From NCBI GenBank assembly GCA_037443785.1, contig JBBINR010000057.1, positions 1-15,764 of the forward strand: 15,764 nucleotides of DNA, read 5' to 3'. How positions within the stretch are numbered: position 1 is the stretch's first letter; each line of letters opens with the position of its first letter. Both the position numbers and the translations under genes were made by a program. Under the pieces are notes generated by a model, which searched no databases, was not told where the DNA came from, and worked only from the letters and a program-made list of their open reading frames with translations. Of the stretch, positions 1 to 6,384 are shown one piece after another. The DNA comes from JAQUOA01 sp037443785. GTDB taxonomy: Bacteria > Bacteroidota > Ignavibacteria > UBA10030 > UBA8401.

Positions 1-19
1 TCAACACATTAGTTTTCAT
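1..19 (-). CDS. Possible start of a divergent gene, cut by the left edge
   Basis: On the minus strand an ATG at 19-17 opens six codons (M K T N V L) that run off the window without a stop. A GAGGTGA sequence lies five bases upstream of the ATG on that strand and makes a reasonable ribosome binding site. If real, the gene is divergent from the peroxiredoxin operon. Nothing can be said about its product, and the visible stretch is too short to exclude chance. Confidence 0.3.
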
Positions 20-168
20 GGATTCACCTCATGCTAAAATGGGACGGTGTTTTTGTCGTTTGATTATCCTGAATCATTTCTTTACTTTAAACTACTAAAA
101 TTTTTCTCGGGGAACACTTTACGCAACTATGATGTTTTATTTTCACCATTAACACAAGGAGAATTGCA
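20..168. other. Upstream region of the peroxiredoxin/pterin operon
   Basis: This AT-rich, non-coding stretch precedes the first peroxiredoxin. A weak sigma70-like pair can be drawn on the plus strand (TTGATT at 60-65, 17-nt gap, TACTTT at 83-88), but it matches the consensus poorly. No exact TAnnTTTG box was found on either strand. AAGGAG at 156-161 is a clear ribosome binding site for the ATG at 169. An overlapping open frame from 47 to 514 covers the region but is a shadow of the peroxiredoxin gene. Confidence 0.4.
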
Positions 169-633
169 ATGCCGGTTACCGTTGGACAAAAAGCACCTAA
201 CTTTACGCTTCCTGATACAGGAAGAAAACAAATTTCACTTTCAGATTTTACCGGGAAAAAAGTCGTTGTTGCTTTTTATCCGGGAGCCTTTACCGGGGTA
301 TGTGAAAAAGAACTTTGTACGTTCCGTGATTCGATTGCAGAATTCAATACACTCAATGCGCAAGTATTGGGAATCAGTGTTGATTCACCATTTTCGAATA
401 AAGCTTTTTCGGACAAAAATGGACTTACATTTCCTTTGCTCAGCGATTATACGAGATACGTTGCAGGGCAATATTGCGGACTCATTAATAATTTTGCAGG
501 CCTTGTCGGTTTAACTGCTTCTAACAGAGCTGTCTTTGTTGTTGACGAAAATGGGAATGTAACATATGCATGGATTGCTGAAAATCCCGGGACCGAACCT
601 CCGTATACTGATGTAAAAAAAGCACTCTCGTAA
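169..633 (+). CDS. Peroxiredoxin (AhpC/TSA, BCP-like), thiol peroxidase
   Basis: This is a 154-residue cytosolic thiol peroxidase of the thioredoxin fold that reduces hydrogen peroxide and organic hydroperoxides. The peroxidatic site is PGAFTGVC, with Cys45 in the family's P-x3-T-x2-C arrangement. Cys50 lies five residues later, where BCP-type enzymes carry their resolving cysteine. Arg120 is a good candidate for the conserved active-site arginine. A third cysteine (Cys103, in QYCGL) is unusual and could be redox active. The N-terminal VGQKAPNFTLPD is typical of the family. AAGGAG upstream of the ATG fixes the start. The gene lies 11 bp from a second peroxiredoxin and heads the pterin operon. 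The subclass (AhpE-like versus BCP/PrxQ) cannot be settled by eye; the family is certain. Confidence 0.93.
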   Translation: MPVTVGQKAPNFTLPDTGRKQISLSDFTGKKVVVAFYPGAFTGVCEKELCTFRDSIAEFNTLNAQVLGISVDSPFSNKAFSDKNGLTFPLLSDYTRYVAGQYCGLINNFAGLVGLTASNRAVFVVDENGNVTYAWIAENPGTEPPYTDVKKALS

Positions 634-644
634 GGTAATCAATT

Positions 645-1109
645 ATGGCCGAATTAAAAGTTGGTGCGAAAGCTCCGAATTTTTTTCTTGATGGAAATGA
701 CGGGCAAAAATATTCATTGAAAGATTTCAAAGGAAAAAAAATTGTTCTGTACTTTTATCCTAAAGATGATACAAGTGGTTGCACGAAAGAAGCGTGCTCT
801 TTCCGGGATAATCTTTCTGTGATTAAAAGAAAGGGCGCAATTGTCGTTGGTGTAAGCCCTGATCCCGTGAAATCGCATGAAAAATTTAGTTCGAAATACG
901 ATTTGAATTTTCTGCTGCTGTCGGATGAAAACAAAGAAATGCTGCAATCGTTCGGTGTCTGGCAAGAAAAAAGCATGTACGGAAGAAAATATATGGGCGT
1001 GGTGCGGACAACATTTATTATTAATGAACAGGGAGCCATTTCCCATATTTTTCCAAAAGTAAAAGTTGATGGCCACACAGAAGAAATATTGAAAGCGCTC
1101 GCTGAATAA
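645..1109 (+). CDS. bcp: Thioredoxin-dependent thiol peroxidase Bcp/PrxQ
   Basis: A 154-residue peroxiredoxin of the Bcp/PrxQ class, which detoxifies hydroperoxides using thioredoxin as reductant. The active site is YPKDDTSGCTKEAC: Cys46 is the peroxidatic cysteine and Cys51 the resolving one, in the CxxxxC spacing typical of atypical 2-Cys Bcp proteins. The opening VGAKAPNFFL and the C-terminal VRTTFIINEQG beta strand also fit the family, and the length is standard. Its ribosome binding site (TAAGG) is built into the stop codon of the preceding peroxiredoxin. Its own stop overlaps the start of the pyruvoyl-tetrahydropterin synthase (TAATG at 1107-1111), so it is almost certainly co-transcribed and translationally coupled with the pterin genes. 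It differs clearly from its neighbour outside the active site, so the pair is not a recent duplication. Confidence 0.95.
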   Translation: MAELKVGAKAPNFFLDGNDGQKYSLKDFKGKKIVLYFYPKDDTSGCTKEACSFRDNLSVIKRKGAIVVGVSPDPVKSHEKFSSKYDLNFLLLSDENKEMLQSFGVWQEKSMYGRKYMGVVRTTFIINEQGAISHIFPKVKVDGHTEEILKALAE

Positions 1110-1522
1110 TGGGAATTGTCTACGTATATCGGCGGTTACATTTCAGTGCCGCACACCGACTTTTCGATCCAAAACTTACCGACGAAGAAAATTTTAAAAT
1201 TTTCGGCGGATGCTCTAATCCCAACGGACATGGGCACAACTACTACATTGAGGTATGCATTGCCGGTGAACCTAATCCGAAAACGGGTTATGTAGTGGAT
1301 CTTAAAAAAGTGAAAGCAATAGTCCAGCAATTTTTTTTAGACCACGTTGATCATAAAAATCTTAATGTTGATGTTCCGTTTATGAAAGGAATCAATCCGA
1401 CAACAGAAAATATTGCTATTGCGGCATGGAACCAGATTGCTCCTCACTTTCCATCTGGAAAACTGTATTCGATTCGCATTTACGAAACGGACAATAACTT
1501 TGTTGAATATCGGGGAATATAA
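1109..1522 (+). CDS. 6-pyruvoyl-tetrahydropterin synthase (PTPS family)
   Basis: This 137-residue zinc enzyme of the PTPS/QueD family is predicted to convert 7,8-dihydroneopterin triphosphate to 6-pyruvoyl-tetrahydropterin. The zinc histidines are His16 (HFSAAHRL), His41 and His43 (NGHGHNY). The catalytic cysteine is Cys35 in CSNPNGHGH, a C-x5-HGH arrangement like that of biopterin-forming PTPS enzymes and unlike the C-x3-HGH of classical QueD. Asp81 and His82 in VDHKNL match the Asp/His of the catalytic triad, and the C-terminal IYETDNN carries the substrate-binding glutamate seen in animal PTPS. It overlaps bcp by one base and lies two bases from folE, the enzyme that makes its substrate. 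A queuosine role (QueD) is the main alternative, but no queC, queE or queF is present here. Confidence 0.85.
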   Translation: MGIVYVYRRLHFSAAHRLFDPKLTDEENFKIFGGCSNPNGHGHNYYIEVCIAGEPNPKTGYVVDLKKVKAIVQQFFLDHVDHKNLNVDVPFMKGINPTTENIAIAAWNQIAPHFPSGKLYSIRIYETDNNFVEYRGI

Positions 1523-1524
1523 TT

Positions 1525-2115
1525 TTGGCCAAACAAAAACGAAATGGAAAGACTAAAGCAAAACTTGAAAAAGTTGTGCATTCTATGCTCGACCTCCTTG
1601 GAGAAGATACCAAGCGCGAAGGGCTTTTGAAAACTCCTCTTCGTGTAGCGCAGTCGCTTCAATTTCTTACCAAGGGATACGCTGATGACGTGAAGACAAT
1701 AATCAATGGCGCAGTCTTTAAAGAAGATTACAAAGAGATGGTAATAGTAAAGGACATTGATTATTTCTCGATGTGCGAACATCATATGCTGCCATTCTAT
1801 GGAAAAATTCATATTGCGTATATTCCAAACGGAAAAATTGTCGGCTTGAGCAAAATTCCAAGACTTGTCGATATGTTTGCCCGGAGGCTTCAGGTGCAGG
1901 AACGGATGACGAAGCAGATTGCAACAACGTTGTATGAAATCTTGGAACCTGACGGAGTTGCCGTGGTGTGCGAGGGAAAGCATATGTGCATGATGATGCG
2001 GGGTGTTGAAAAACAGCATTCGCTTGCAACCACCAGCGCAATGTTAGGGGTATTTGAAACCAATATCAAAACCCGAACGGAATTTCTTACCTTAATTACT
2101 AACAAACTATCGTGA
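1525..2115 (+). CDS. folE: GTP cyclohydrolase I (TTG start)
   Basis: This 196-residue type I GTP cyclohydrolase opens GTP to 7,8-dihydroneopterin triphosphate, the first step of folate and biopterin synthesis. The zinc ligands are visible as Cys84 and His87 (FSMCEHHMLPF) and Cys155 (GKHMCMMMRG), with His86 next to the catalytic site. GEDTKREGLLKTPLRV, VGLSKIPRLV and the C-terminal TRTEFL are also family hallmarks, and only the N-terminal extension before about residue 14 is variable. No in-frame ATG exists before residue 21, which lies inside the conserved first helix, so the TTG two bases after the previous stop is the likely start. No strong ribosome binding site precedes it (GGGGAA at 1512-1517), which suggests translational coupling. 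Its stop overlaps the next gene as GTGA (2112-2115). Confidence 0.93.
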   Translation: MAKQKRNGKTKAKLEKVVHSMLDLLGEDTKREGLLKTPLRVAQSLQFLTKGYADDVKTIINGAVFKEDYKEMVIVKDIDYFSMCEHHMLPFYGKIHIAYIPNGKIVGLSKIPRLVDMFARRLQVQERMTKQIATTLYEILEPDGVAVVCEGKHMCMMMRGVEKQHSLATTSAMLGVFETNIKTRTEFLTLITNKLS

Positions 2116-2840
2116 TTGAATTAGAAAAAAACTACGTTCCTGTTGTATGGATTACCGGAGCGACAAAAGGAATCGGCCTCGCTACGGCAAATGCCTTTGC
2201 GGCGATTGGCTGTAAAGTTGTTCTTTCGGGGCGGGATAAAAGTCAGCTCGACATCAATGCAGGGAAGATTATCGATCAGGGTGGTTATGCATTGCCATTA
2301 CAATGCGATGTCACTTCTGAACGAAGTATCAGATCTGTCATTGCGACAATCAATAAAAAAGTCGGCGATGTCGATGTGCTTGTCAACAATGCCGGCGTCA
2401 CAACTTTTGAAACGTTTGAAAAAACAACGGTAAAAGAATTTGATTCTATAGTGTCCACAAATCTCCGCGGATATTTTTTGACAATGAAAAGCGTTCTCTC
2501 CTCGATGCTTAAGCATAAACGAGGTCATATCTTCAATGTGCATTCGGTCTCCGCAAATACAACCTTTTCTCATTCATCGGTTTATTCAGCATCCAAAGCT
2601 GGCAGTTTAGCATTGTCTCGCTGTCTCCGTTATGAAGTTCGTAAAAAAGGAATTCGCGTTGTTGACATTTTACCGGGCGCTGTTGAAACAGACATGTGGT
2701 CAAAGCAGGTGCGGAAAAAATATCACAGCAAAATGATGCAGCCCGAAGATGTTGCGGATGTGATTGTTTCACTCTACTGCCAGCCCCAGCGAATCGTTAC
2801 GGACGAAATTGTTGTACGGCCTGTTGAAGGAGACTTATAA
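2112..2840 (+). CDS. SDR oxidoreductase, probable sepiapterin reductase-type pterin reductase
   Basis: A 242-residue classical short-chain dehydrogenase/reductase. The nucleotide site is TGATKGIG (15-22), Arg41 suggests NADP(H), NNAG is at 92-95, and the catalytic tetrad is Asn117, Ser145, Tyr158 and Lys162. The family alone does not fix the substrate. Two things point to a pterin side-chain carbonyl. The GTG start overlaps the folE stop by four bases, just after PTPS. The region GHIFNVHSVSAN...HSSVY, the PGAVETDMW motif, the MMQPEDVA segment and the ending EIVVRPVEGD also closely resemble, from memory, the sepiapterin reductase of Chlorobium tepidum. The predicted reaction is NADPH-dependent reduction of 6-pyruvoyl-tetrahydropterin toward a tetrahydrobiopterin isomer. 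A generic 3-oxoacyl-ACP reductase-like role cannot be excluded. Confidence 0.75.
   Translation: MIELEKNYVPVVWITGATKGIGLATANAFAAIGCKVVLSGRDKSQLDINAGKIIDQGGYALPLQCDVTSERSIRSVIATINKKVGDVDVLVNNAGVTTFETFEKTTVKEFDSIVSTNLRGYFLTMKSVLSSMLKHKRGHIFNVHSVSANTTFSHSSVYSASKAGSLALSRCLRYEVRKKGIRVVDILPGAVETDMWSKQVRKKYHSKMMQPEDVADVIVSLYCQPQRIVTDEIVVRPVEGDL
2827..2832 (+). promoter_or_regulatory. Ribosome binding site supporting a CTG start
   Basis: A perfect AAGGAG lies in the last codons of the first SDR gene, nine bases before CTG at 2842. No ATG, GTG or TTG lies at a workable distance downstream in the frame of the second SDR. The in-frame TTG codons further upstream (2764, 2809, 2812, 2824) have no such site. 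The placement therefore argues that CTG 2842 is the start. Confidence 0.6.
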
Positions 2841-2841
2841 A

Positions 2842-3561
2842 CTGTCAGCGATAAACATAAAAGATAAAGTTGCCATTGTTACCGGCGCAAGCAAGGGAAT
2901 CGGAAGATCAATAGCATTGGCTCTCGCAGAACGGGGAGTGAAAATTGTTCTCGCAGCCCGAAATTCAGATGCTTTATCATCAATCGAAAAAGAAATTGGT
3001 TCGAAGGGGTGGAAAGCCGTTACAATACCGACCGATGTAACTTCCGAACATTCCGTAAAAAATTTAATTTTTGAAACGCTTAAACAGTTTGGCAAGATCG
3101 ATATTTTGATTAATAATGCCGGTGTCGGGGTTTTCAACAAAGTTGTGGATACGACATACGAAGATTATGAGCGGATGATGAACGTGAACTTGAAGGGTGT
3201 TTTTTTATGTAGTCGGGCAGTGATTCCTTCTATGATAAAAAATAACAGAGGTGAAATAATTAATATTGCATCGCTTGCGGGAAAAAACTCTTTTTCGGGA
3301 GGTGCAGTCTATTCGGCGACGAAGTGGGGATTGATAGGATTTGCGCGCTCATTGATGCTTGAAGTGCGCGAAAATAATATTCGTGTTGTTACAATTTGTC
3401 CCGGATCCGTTAACACCCATTTTGCTGATAAGGAACGAGACGAACCGTTCATCATTCAACCTGAAGATGTTTCCGATACCGTATTGTTTACGCTGACAAT
3501 GCCGAATAGAGTGAATGTCAGCGAAATAGACATCCGCCCGACAATAAAACCGAGAACATAA
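2842..3561 (+). CDS. Second SDR oxidoreductase of the pterin operon (probable CTG start)
   Basis: A classical SDR of about 239 residues. Counting from the CTG, the nucleotide motif TGASKGIG is at 14-21, NNAG at 91-94, and the catalytic tetrad is Asn116, Ser144, Tyr157 and Lys161. Arg40 after the second beta strand suggests NADP(H). The C-terminal PEDVSDTVLFTLTMP...EIDIRPT is shared with many bacterial SDRs and resembles the preceding gene, so the two are probably paralogues with divergent substrate pockets. The frame stays open upstream to a TTG at 2764, but that would overlap the previous gene by 77 bases; the AAGGAG site argues for CTG 2842. Candidate roles are the second carbonyl reduction of 6-pyruvoyl-tetrahydropterin, dihydropterin recycling, or an unrelated carbonyl reduction. 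The exact substrate is unknown. It is the last gene of the operon. Confidence 0.8.
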   Translation: MSAINIKDKVAIVTGASKGIGRSIALALAERGVKIVLAARNSDALSSIEKEIGSKGWKAVTIPTDVTSEHSVKNLIFETLKQFGKIDILINNAGVGVFNKVVDTTYEDYERMMNVNLKGVFLCSRAVIPSMIKNNRGEIINIASLAGKNSFSGGAVYSATKWGLIGFARSLMLEVRENNIRVVTICPGSVNTHFADKERDEPFIIQPEDVSDTVLFTLTMPNRVNVSEIDIRPTIKPRT

Positions 3562-3580
3562 TCATATCTTGTTACTGCAT

Positions 3581-3606
3581 TAAAAAGGCGCCGGTGATGC
3601 GCCCTT
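3581..3606 (-). terminator. Intrinsic terminator of the Spy-like gene
   Basis: Read on the minus strand, AAGGGCGC (3606-3599) can pair with the GCGCC at 3591-3587 and the following T residues. This gives a stem of about eight pairs, one of them G-U, with a seven-base loop, followed by a run of five T and then AAT. It begins seven bases after the minus-strand stop codon. On the plus strand the same hairpin has no T tract, so it would not be a good terminator for the pterin operon. Confidence 0.65.
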
Positions 3607-3613
3607 CGAGAGT

Positions 3614-4102
3614 TTACTGACGATCTTCTTTCATCGGAATATCAGGACTCAGTGGGGCAATCCTCATTCGCTCGCGTCGTATTTCACGTTGGCGCATCAT
3701 TTTTTGCATTTGGTTCATTGCGAGTGCTTTTTTCCAAATCTTTTGCTGATCGGCATTCAATAACTTATTGCAATCTGCCCATGCATTGAAGCGATTAATC
3801 TTGAGGGACGCTTCGATTGATGAGATTTCAGTAATCTTTTTTTCAACTGATGCTCTGTCAATATTCTCGGAATCCATCAAATGCTTGATTTCTAATCGTG
3901 CTGATTCAAGTTTTGCGCGCGTATCAATATTTTTTTTTGCTGTCTCATAATGGATTTTTTTAAATTGGTCGTGCTGTGTATCAGTAAGGTTCAGTTTTGC
4001 AATCACTCTTTGGTGTCTCGGTTCAATACTCTGTGCTGGTTGTGAATATGCTGTGGGGAGAAGTACCGCTGCCAAAAGAAGAACCAGGATAATTTGTTTC
4101 AT
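3614..4102 (-). CDS. Spy/CpxP-like exported protein with LTxxQ-type motifs
   Basis: This 162-residue exported protein resembles the small helical periplasmic Spy/CpxP/heavy-metal-resistance group. Members of that group act as chaperones or envelope-stress modulators. Residues 1-20 form a signal peptide (MKQII, a leucine-rich core, then AYS before QPAQS). The mature part is almost entirely charged amphipathic helix and contains two LTxxQ-like motifs, LTDTQ at 39-43 and LNADQ at 115-119, in the usual hairpin spacing. A methionine- and arginine-rich tail follows (QMQKMMRQREIRRERMR). The chosen ATG has AAAGGA six bases upstream. Upstream in-frame start codons would place extra polar residues before the signal peptide. 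It is divergent from the TPR lipoprotein, so both may respond to envelope conditions. Its precise function is not shown by sequence. Confidence 0.75.
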   Translation of the reverse strand: MKQIILVLLLAAVLLPTAYSQPAQSIEPRHQRVIAKLNLTDTQHDQFKKIHYETAKKNIDTRAKLESARLEIKHLMDSENIDRASVEKKITEISSIEASLKINRFNAWADCNKLLNADQQKIWKKALAMNQMQKMMRQREIRRERMRIAPLSPDIPMKEDRQ

Positions 4103-4150
4103 ACGATATCCTTTCATAAGGTTGTTGTAATTCTTTGTGACTATAATTCT

Positions 4151-4179
4151 TTGACAATGCATGAAAGCAAAAGTTTAAC
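4151..4179 (+). promoter_or_regulatory. Candidate promoter of the TPR lipoprotein-pyrK-pyrD-folC operon
   Basis: A perfect TTGACA (4151-4156) is followed after 17 bases by TTTAAC (4174-4179), a four-of-six match to a -10 box, placing transcription start near 4186 and 36 bases before the ATG. A TATAAT also occurs at 4142-4147 but has no good -35 partner. The divergent 119-base gap with the Spy-like gene must hold promoters in both directions. No convincing minus-strand promoter was identified. Confidence 0.4.
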
Positions 4180-4221
4180 ATTGAATTGAAGTTATCCTTT
4201 GAGTATTTTAATGGAGAAACG

Positions 4222-6384
4222 ATGCAAAAGAAAATTATCAATATCACACTCTTCTGTTTAACCGGAATATTGTTGTCTGGCTGCTTCATCTATGATCCTG
4301 TTGCAGATTATACCAAACAGCGCTATACGAATGCTATTTCATATTTTAATACGTTTTATAACGCTCAGCGGGCATTTACTGAAGCGGAAGATGAGGTGTT
4401 AACGGCCCAAAAGGAACAACAGCAGAAACCCGGAAATAAAAAACCGATCGCGATTTCTCAAACAGCACGAACAAAATTTACCGCATCAATCGAAAAGAAT
4501 TCCAAGATTCTCACTTTCTATCCCACTTCGAAATGGGTCGACGACGCATTGCTGATGATCGGCAAAGCGTATTCGTATATGGAAGATGATGTAAAAGCCG
4601 AAAGAAAGTTTTTGGAGTTATTCGCAAAGTATCCGGAAAGCGACCTTATACCCGAAGGACAATTGTGGTATGGAAAAAGTTTGATTCGGCAGAAAAAGAC
4701 TGAGCAGGGAATCAAGCAACTCGAAGATCTGATGGAACGAACTAAAAATAGTAACGAGGAAATTGCGGGGAGGGCGGCATTCGAGTTGTCGGAATATTAT
4801 TTTGGGGCAAAAAATTTTGAAAGTGCCTTGGGTGATTATCAAGAAGCATTGAAGTACGTTTCGGGTAGTGAACTCACTGCACGGATTTATTTCACGATCG
4901 GACTTTGTTATGAAGAATTGAAGAATTTTCCGGAAGCTGCCCAAGCGTTTGCTAAGGCTGAAGATATTACTCCAAGTTATTCACTCTTGTTTCAGTCTCA
5001 ACTTCGAAAAGCCAAAGCCATTGCAAAACAAGGACGATACGACGAAGCGGTAGACCACTTTACGTCGATGCTGAGTGATTCCAAGAACCTCGAATACTTT
5101 TCGACAATCCATTTTGAAATTGCGAATACAATGTATGCGAAAGGGGACGTCAATGGTGCGATTCGAAAATATCAATTTGTCGATACATCGTTTGCGAGGA
5201 CCGATGAAAGCGCAAAATCGTTCTATCAAGTTGGACAAATTTATGAAGCCATAATGATGAACTATGATTCAGCGAGAATAAATTATAATCGAGCAAGAGC
5301 GGAATATCCAAGTTCAGAGATTACCCAGCTGGCAAATACAAAAGCAATCATGTTCAATAAATATCTCCAGCTTTCTAATGATTTAATGAAGTATGATTCT
5401 CTTTATTCGAAAGGGATTGCGGATCTTTCAAAAGCAGATTCAGCCGTTGCTGCGCAGAGAGATTCTCTTGCAGTAAAAGGAAAAATCGACAGTATTCAAC
5501 CGGAAACAAAAAGTCCCTCAGGAATAAAATCACAACGAAAAAAAGAAAGCGAGAGAGATTCTGTCATCGCTGTAGATTCGACAAATATTAAAATTGCTTT
5601 AGCAAAAGTGATATCACAAAAAGCGTTGATCGACTCCGTCTATCGGTCAATTATTAAAACAAAATTTGAACTGGCCGGATTATTCTTTATCGAATTGCAG
5701 CAACCCGATTCGGCGCTGGCGTGGTACAATAATGTCGTCACCTTGTATCCGTCCAGTGAATTTGCTCCTCGCGCGTTGTTTACTATTGCCGACCTCTACC
5801 GAACCTACAAAAATGCATCAAAAGAAAATCTGGATTCAATGTATGCTGCAATTATAAAAACTTATCCTGAATCTCCTTATGCACAAGAAGCACGGAAAAA
5901 TTTAGGCCTTCCGATCGTGAAAAAGGAATCAGATTCGGCCGTCGTCATGTTTGAATCTGCCGAAATATTAGCAGATCAAAAAAAGATCGCCGACGCGATT
6001 ATACTGTATAAAGCAATCGGTGATAAATTTACGCAATCGTTCATTACTCCGAAGGCGCTCTACACGGCAGGATGGTATTATGAAAATGATCTTGGACAAA
6101 ATGATAGTGCGCTAGCTGTGTATCGAAGGGTAATTTCAAAGTTTCCATTATCGCCTTATGCTTCGTCTGCACGCATAAAGGTAAATGAGTTTGATAATGA
6201 AGTAAAACGACTTGAATTGGAAAAGCAAAAGAAAAGTGAAGAAGAAAAAAAGAAACTGGAAGAAGAACAGAAAAAATTAGAAGAAACAAAACAAAAAGAA
6301 ATCGAATCTCAAACAAAAGAAAGCAAGACAGGTGTTGTCCCAGTTCTAAAATCTGACTCCCTTTCCGTTCGTCAAAAACTATGA
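4222..6384 (+). CDS. Large TPR-repeat lipoprotein (PorW/SprE-like candidate)
   Basis: A 720-residue envelope lipoprotein. The signal peptide ends in the lipobox LSGC with Cys21 as the lipidated residue. Helical TPR-type repeats fill about 85-420 and 490-670 (for example KWVDDALLMIGKAYSYMED and ARIYFTIGLCYEELKNFPEA). A polar, serine- and aspartate-rich linker lies between them (about 420-480), and the tail from about 665 is a lysine/glutamate-rich coiled coil. The N-terminal block ISYFNTFYNAQRAF...FYPTSKWVDDAL recalls the TPR lipoprotein PorW/SprE of type IX secretion and gliding, but this is recognition by eye. A BamD/YbgF-like scaffolding role is the alternative. The ATG has GGAG five bases upstream and gives a proper lipoprotein signal; a longer reading from TTG 4186 would spoil it. 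Its stop overlaps the pyrK start (ATGA). Confidence 0.8.
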   Translation: MQKKIINITLFCLTGILLSGCFIYDPVADYTKQRYTNAISYFNTFYNAQRAFTEAEDEVLTAQKEQQQKPGNKKPIAISQTARTKFTASIEKNSKILTFYPTSKWVDDALLMIGKAYSYMEDDVKAERKFLELFAKYPESDLIPEGQLWYGKSLIRQKKTEQGIKQLEDLMERTKNSNEEIAGRAAFELSEYYFGAKNFESALGDYQEALKYVSGSELTARIYFTIGLCYEELKNFPEAAQAFAKAEDITPSYSLLFQSQLRKAKAIAKQGRYDEAVDHFTSMLSDSKNLEYFSTIHFEIANTMYAKGDVNGAIRKYQFVDTSFARTDESAKSFYQVGQIYEAIMMNYDSARINYNRARAEYPSSEITQLANTKAIMFNKYLQLSNDLMKYDSLYSKGIADLSKADSAVAAQRDSLAVKGKIDSIQPETKSPSGIKSQRKKESERDSVIAVDSTNIKIALAKVISQKALIDSVYRSIIKTKFELAGLFFIELQQPDSALAWYNNVVTLYPSSEFAPRALFTIADLYRTYKNASKENLDSMYAAIIKTYPESPYAQEARKNLGLPIVKKESDSAVVMFESAEILADQKKIADAIILYKAIGDKFTQSFITPKALYTAGWYYENDLGQNDSALAVYRRVISKFPLSPYASSARIKVNEFDNEVKRLELEKQKKSEEEKKKLEEEQKKLEETKQKEIESQTKESKTGVVPVLKSDSLSVRQKL

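Noticed and set aside
47..514. 155-codon open frame overlapping the first peroxiredoxin
   Set aside because: It lies in another frame of a gene with clear catalytic motifs, has no recognisable domain, and lacks a ribosome binding site.
714..1078. Two antisense frames opposite bcp
   Set aside because: They are cysteine- and phenylalanine-rich shadow translations of a conserved gene, with no family features.
1109..1522. Annotation as queD (queuosine synthesis)
   Set aside because: The C-x5-HGH spacing, ETDNN motif and folE/SDR context favour the biopterin-type enzyme, and no other queuosine gene is visible. Not fully excluded.
1480..2019. 179-codon antisense frame opposite folE
   Set aside because: Long but entirely covered by the well-conserved GTP cyclohydrolase, and its translation resembles no protein family.
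2764..2841. Longer N-terminus of the second SDR from TTG 2764
   Set aside because: It would add 26 residues before the usual SDR start and overlap the first SDR by 77 bases, without a ribosome binding site; CTG 2842 has a perfect one.
3587..3606. Plus-strand terminator for the pterin operon
   Set aside because: The hairpin is followed by CGAGAG rather than a T tract on the plus strand; it fits the minus-strand gene instead.
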